Source: a virus. From it: a DNA stretch of 30,997 nucleotides. A model generated the notes under the pieces. The model saw only the letters and a list, made by a program, of their open reading frames with translations, was not told the origin of the DNA and made no database searches. The position numbers and the translations under genes are program-made. Of the stretch, positions 29,355 through 30,997 are shown piece by piece (positions within the stretch are counted from its first letter, which is position 1; the number at the start of each line of letters is the position of its first letter). The stretch is taken from IMG/VR virus record IMGVR_UViG_3300027580_000013, positions 1 through 30,997 of that record; one strand, written 5' to 3'.

Positions 29355-30825
29355 AGATGAAAGCGTAGATGAACCTCTTTGCCTGATCTCGGCCCGTCGT
29401 ATGCTCGCCATTGATGACGAGCTTCTCGTCGGGATCGAAGCCCAGGCCGCGAGCGTTCAGCGAGTGAACGTCGGTGCGGTCTTCCTTGCTGCCCTCGACC
29501 ACAGTACGGGCGTACTCGCCGCCGTCGTACCGGGCGAGGAAGTGACCAAGGCCGCGAAGCTCCAGGCCGTCCGCGTCCACGCCCACGAGCTTCTTGCCCT
29601 TGGGCACCTTGAACAGCTTGCGAAACTCCTCGCCATACGGCGACTTCGGCTGCGGCACCTGACCCAGGTTCGGTGAGTTGTGCGCGCAGCGGCCCGTCAC
29701 TGTACCGTTGGTCACGACGTAGCCCCGGATACGCCCGTCGCTATCGACGTGCTTCATCAGGGCCTGCTTACCCTCGGCAAGCTGGCCGATCCGCTTGGAC
29801 AGCAGATAATACTCGGCCAGGAGCGGGGCCGGCTCGTAGGGCAGAGCTTGGAGAACCTCGTCGTCTACGGCAGGCTTGCCGCCGTCCGTGAACTTGGTCG
29901 GCTGCCAGCCGTAGAGGGTCTTCAGGCGCTCGGCGACTTGGTCTCGGGACTGCGGATTGAACTCCTGCAGGTAGACCTTGCCGTACTGAACGCCCTGGTC
30001 GTACTCCTCCAGGACCGGGCCGTTGTAGTCCTTGATGCGCTTGCCGGTCTTGGTGGAATACCTGGGCCAGCGGACGTAGCCGAGATCGGGCCGCTTCACC
30101 TTGCGGCTCTTGGTGACGGTCTTCTCCTCGGCGAGCTTCCAGTAGGGCGGGAAGTATTGCTGAAGCTGCTCGCGGACTTCCTCACGCCTGCCCGAGAGCT
30201 TGCCGTACAGCTTGCCAGCAGCGGCTTCATCGAACAGAACGCCATGCTTCTCCTGGGTGTCGATGATCCAGGCGAAGTCATGCTCCAGCTTGATGGAGCG
30301 CCACGGCCAGCGTTTCTTCCTGATCTTGGAGAGCAGCTTGCAGGTGACCGCAACGTCACGCTCGCAGTACCGCTGCATCTCCTCGGTCCACTGCGAGAAG
30401 TCGTGGAAGTCGCCCTTGTGAAAGCCCAGACGCTCGCCCCAGGCTTCCAGGGAATGACGCCCGATGTTCTTGCCGCTGATCTTGCCCTTCTCGTGGAGCG
30501 GGAAGTCGTCCTTCTTCCGCTCGGGCCACATCAGCCGAGCGCAGATCAGGGTATCGAGCAGAAAGCCTTGGGGGTTCCAGTCTGGATAGACCTTCCGCAG
30601 CGCGTGGTAGTCGAACGCGATGCCGTTGTGGAAGGCGAGGTAGTCGGCCTGCAGCAGCCAGTTGAGGCCGTCGCGGATGCTGGGATGCCGCGAGCTATGG
30701 TCCGTGCAGGATAGCTGTTCGCCCGTGTCAGGGTCTCTTACGACGAGCGAGAAGACCTGGGTGAGTTCGTGGAGAAAGCCGTCAGTTTCCGCGTCGGCGA
30801 CCAGCGTCAGGGGTTGGTCGGCCAT
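29355..30825 (-). CDS. T7-type DNA polymerase, exon 1 (3'-5' exonuclease domain, palm motif A, first part of motif B)
   Basis: Family A DNA polymerase of the T7 gp5 type, the replicative enzyme of these phages. Exon 1 encodes residues 1-490 plus the first base of codon 491. Visible motifs are Exo I (Asp11, Glu13 in DAETDGF), Exo II (FHNGIAFD, 65-72), Exo III (YCERD, 153-157), polymerase motif A (VGVDADGLELRGL, 414-426, catalytic Asp417), and motif B/O helix beginning RDQAKRFIYAFI (479-490). Unspliced, the frame hits an intron-encoded TAG immediately after this, so an unspliced message gives a polymerase lacking YGAG, the rest of the fingers and motif C. Joined to exon 2 (28067-28680) the protein is 694 residues, close to T7 gp5 (704). 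ATG 30825 lies 3 nt downstream of the preceding stop. Confidence 0.95.
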
Positions 30826-30828
30826 GTG

Positions 30829-30915
30829 CTAGGCCAGCACCAGGACGCCGATGAAGATGATGGAGAACGCCGCTGCATTGGCGGCGAACAAGGTACGACT
30901 GACAGGGTTATCCAT
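30829..30915 (-). CDS. 28-residue single-pass membrane peptide
   Basis: A short frame begins at ATG 30915 after a good ribosome binding site (AAAGGAATGAAGT). It encodes 28 residues: a short polar N-terminus (MDNPVSRTLF), then a continuous hydrophobic stretch of Ala, Ile, Phe, Val and Leu to the C-terminus, so it should be a single membrane helix. It overlaps the upstream gene by 8 nt and ends 3 nt before the DNA polymerase ATG, which has no Shine-Dalgarno of its own, so translating this peptide may couple to polymerase synthesis. Function is unknown. The clean RBS, the tight packing and the lack of intergenic space are the reasons to call it a gene. Confidence 0.6.
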   Translation of the reverse strand: MDNPVSRTLFAANAAAFSIIFIGVLVLA

Positions 30916-30997
30916 ACTTCATTCCTTTCGTCTGAGGTGGGAGCTTCTTCTGGGAGACGCGGACGAGGACGTAGTCGGGATCGACGTTGGCCTTCTG
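30908..30997 (-). CDS. C-terminal end of an unidentified protein (partial)
   Basis: The reading frame is open from the window edge to a TAA at 30910-30908 and encodes the last 29 residues of a protein whose start lies outside the window. The tail is basic and polar (it ends KLPPQTKGMKYG) and shows no motif I recognise. Its stop codon overlaps the start of the next small gene by 8 nt, and that gene's ribosome binding site lies inside this one, so the two are probably translationally coupled. By T7 gene order this should be an early or class II gene between primase-helicase and DNA polymerase, but the fragment is too short to identify. Confidence 0.6.
   Translation of the reverse strand, partial: QKANVDPDYVLVRVSQKKLPPQTKGMKYG

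Overview
The window looks like the right-hand part (about three quarters) of a T7-like podovirus genome (Autographiviridae-like), shown in reverse: every convincing gene is on the minus strand and reads from 30997 down to 1. The evidence is gene content plus T7 order: DNA polymerase, 5'-3' exonuclease, then portal, scaffold, major capsid, tail tubular proteins A and B, four internal virion proteins in the order gp13-gp14-gp15-gp16, tail fibres, a holin-like gene, small terminase and large terminase. Base composition is GC-rich (roughly 60% by eye). The host cannot be named. Acidic virion proteins, a class II ribonucleotide reductase, ThyA and PhoH would suit a phage of an aquatic, perhaps marine or saline, bacterium, but that is inference.

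Region 30997-22318 holds DNA replication and nucleotide metabolism: the tail of an unknown gene, a 28-residue membrane peptide, a T7-type DNA polymerase split by a group I intron, two small unknown genes, the exonuclease, thymidylate synthase, a B12-type ribonucleotide reductase, a free-standing HNH endonuclease, a metallophosphoesterase and PhoH. Together these would recycle host DNA into dNTPs and copy the phage genome. Most junctions overlap by 1-4 nt (TGATG, ATGA), so translation is probably coupled.

Region 22287-7480 is the virion module. A 263-nt leader with a hairpin terminator precedes the capsid gene, and a strong rho-independent terminator follows it. Region 7428-1339 holds two tail-fibre genes with paralogous gp17-type N-termini, a holin-like protein and the two terminase subunits. 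Region 1338-1 is the genome-end zone: a small membrane-protein gene, a rho-independent terminator, three arrays of tandem repeats with a 10-bp period, and a 17-bp motif that also occurs once just upstream of the large terminase gene and may be the phage RNA polymerase promoter.

The clearest unusual element is the 674-nt group I intron (28681-29354). It interrupts the Tyr codon that ends polymerase motif B (O helix) and encodes an endonuclease-VII-like homing enzyme whose 3' end overlaps the ribozyme core. Splicing restores a 694-residue polymerase. No RNA polymerase, primase-helicase, endolysin, spanin, integrase, tRNA or CRISPR array was seen; RNA polymerase and helicase genes would be expected beyond 30997.
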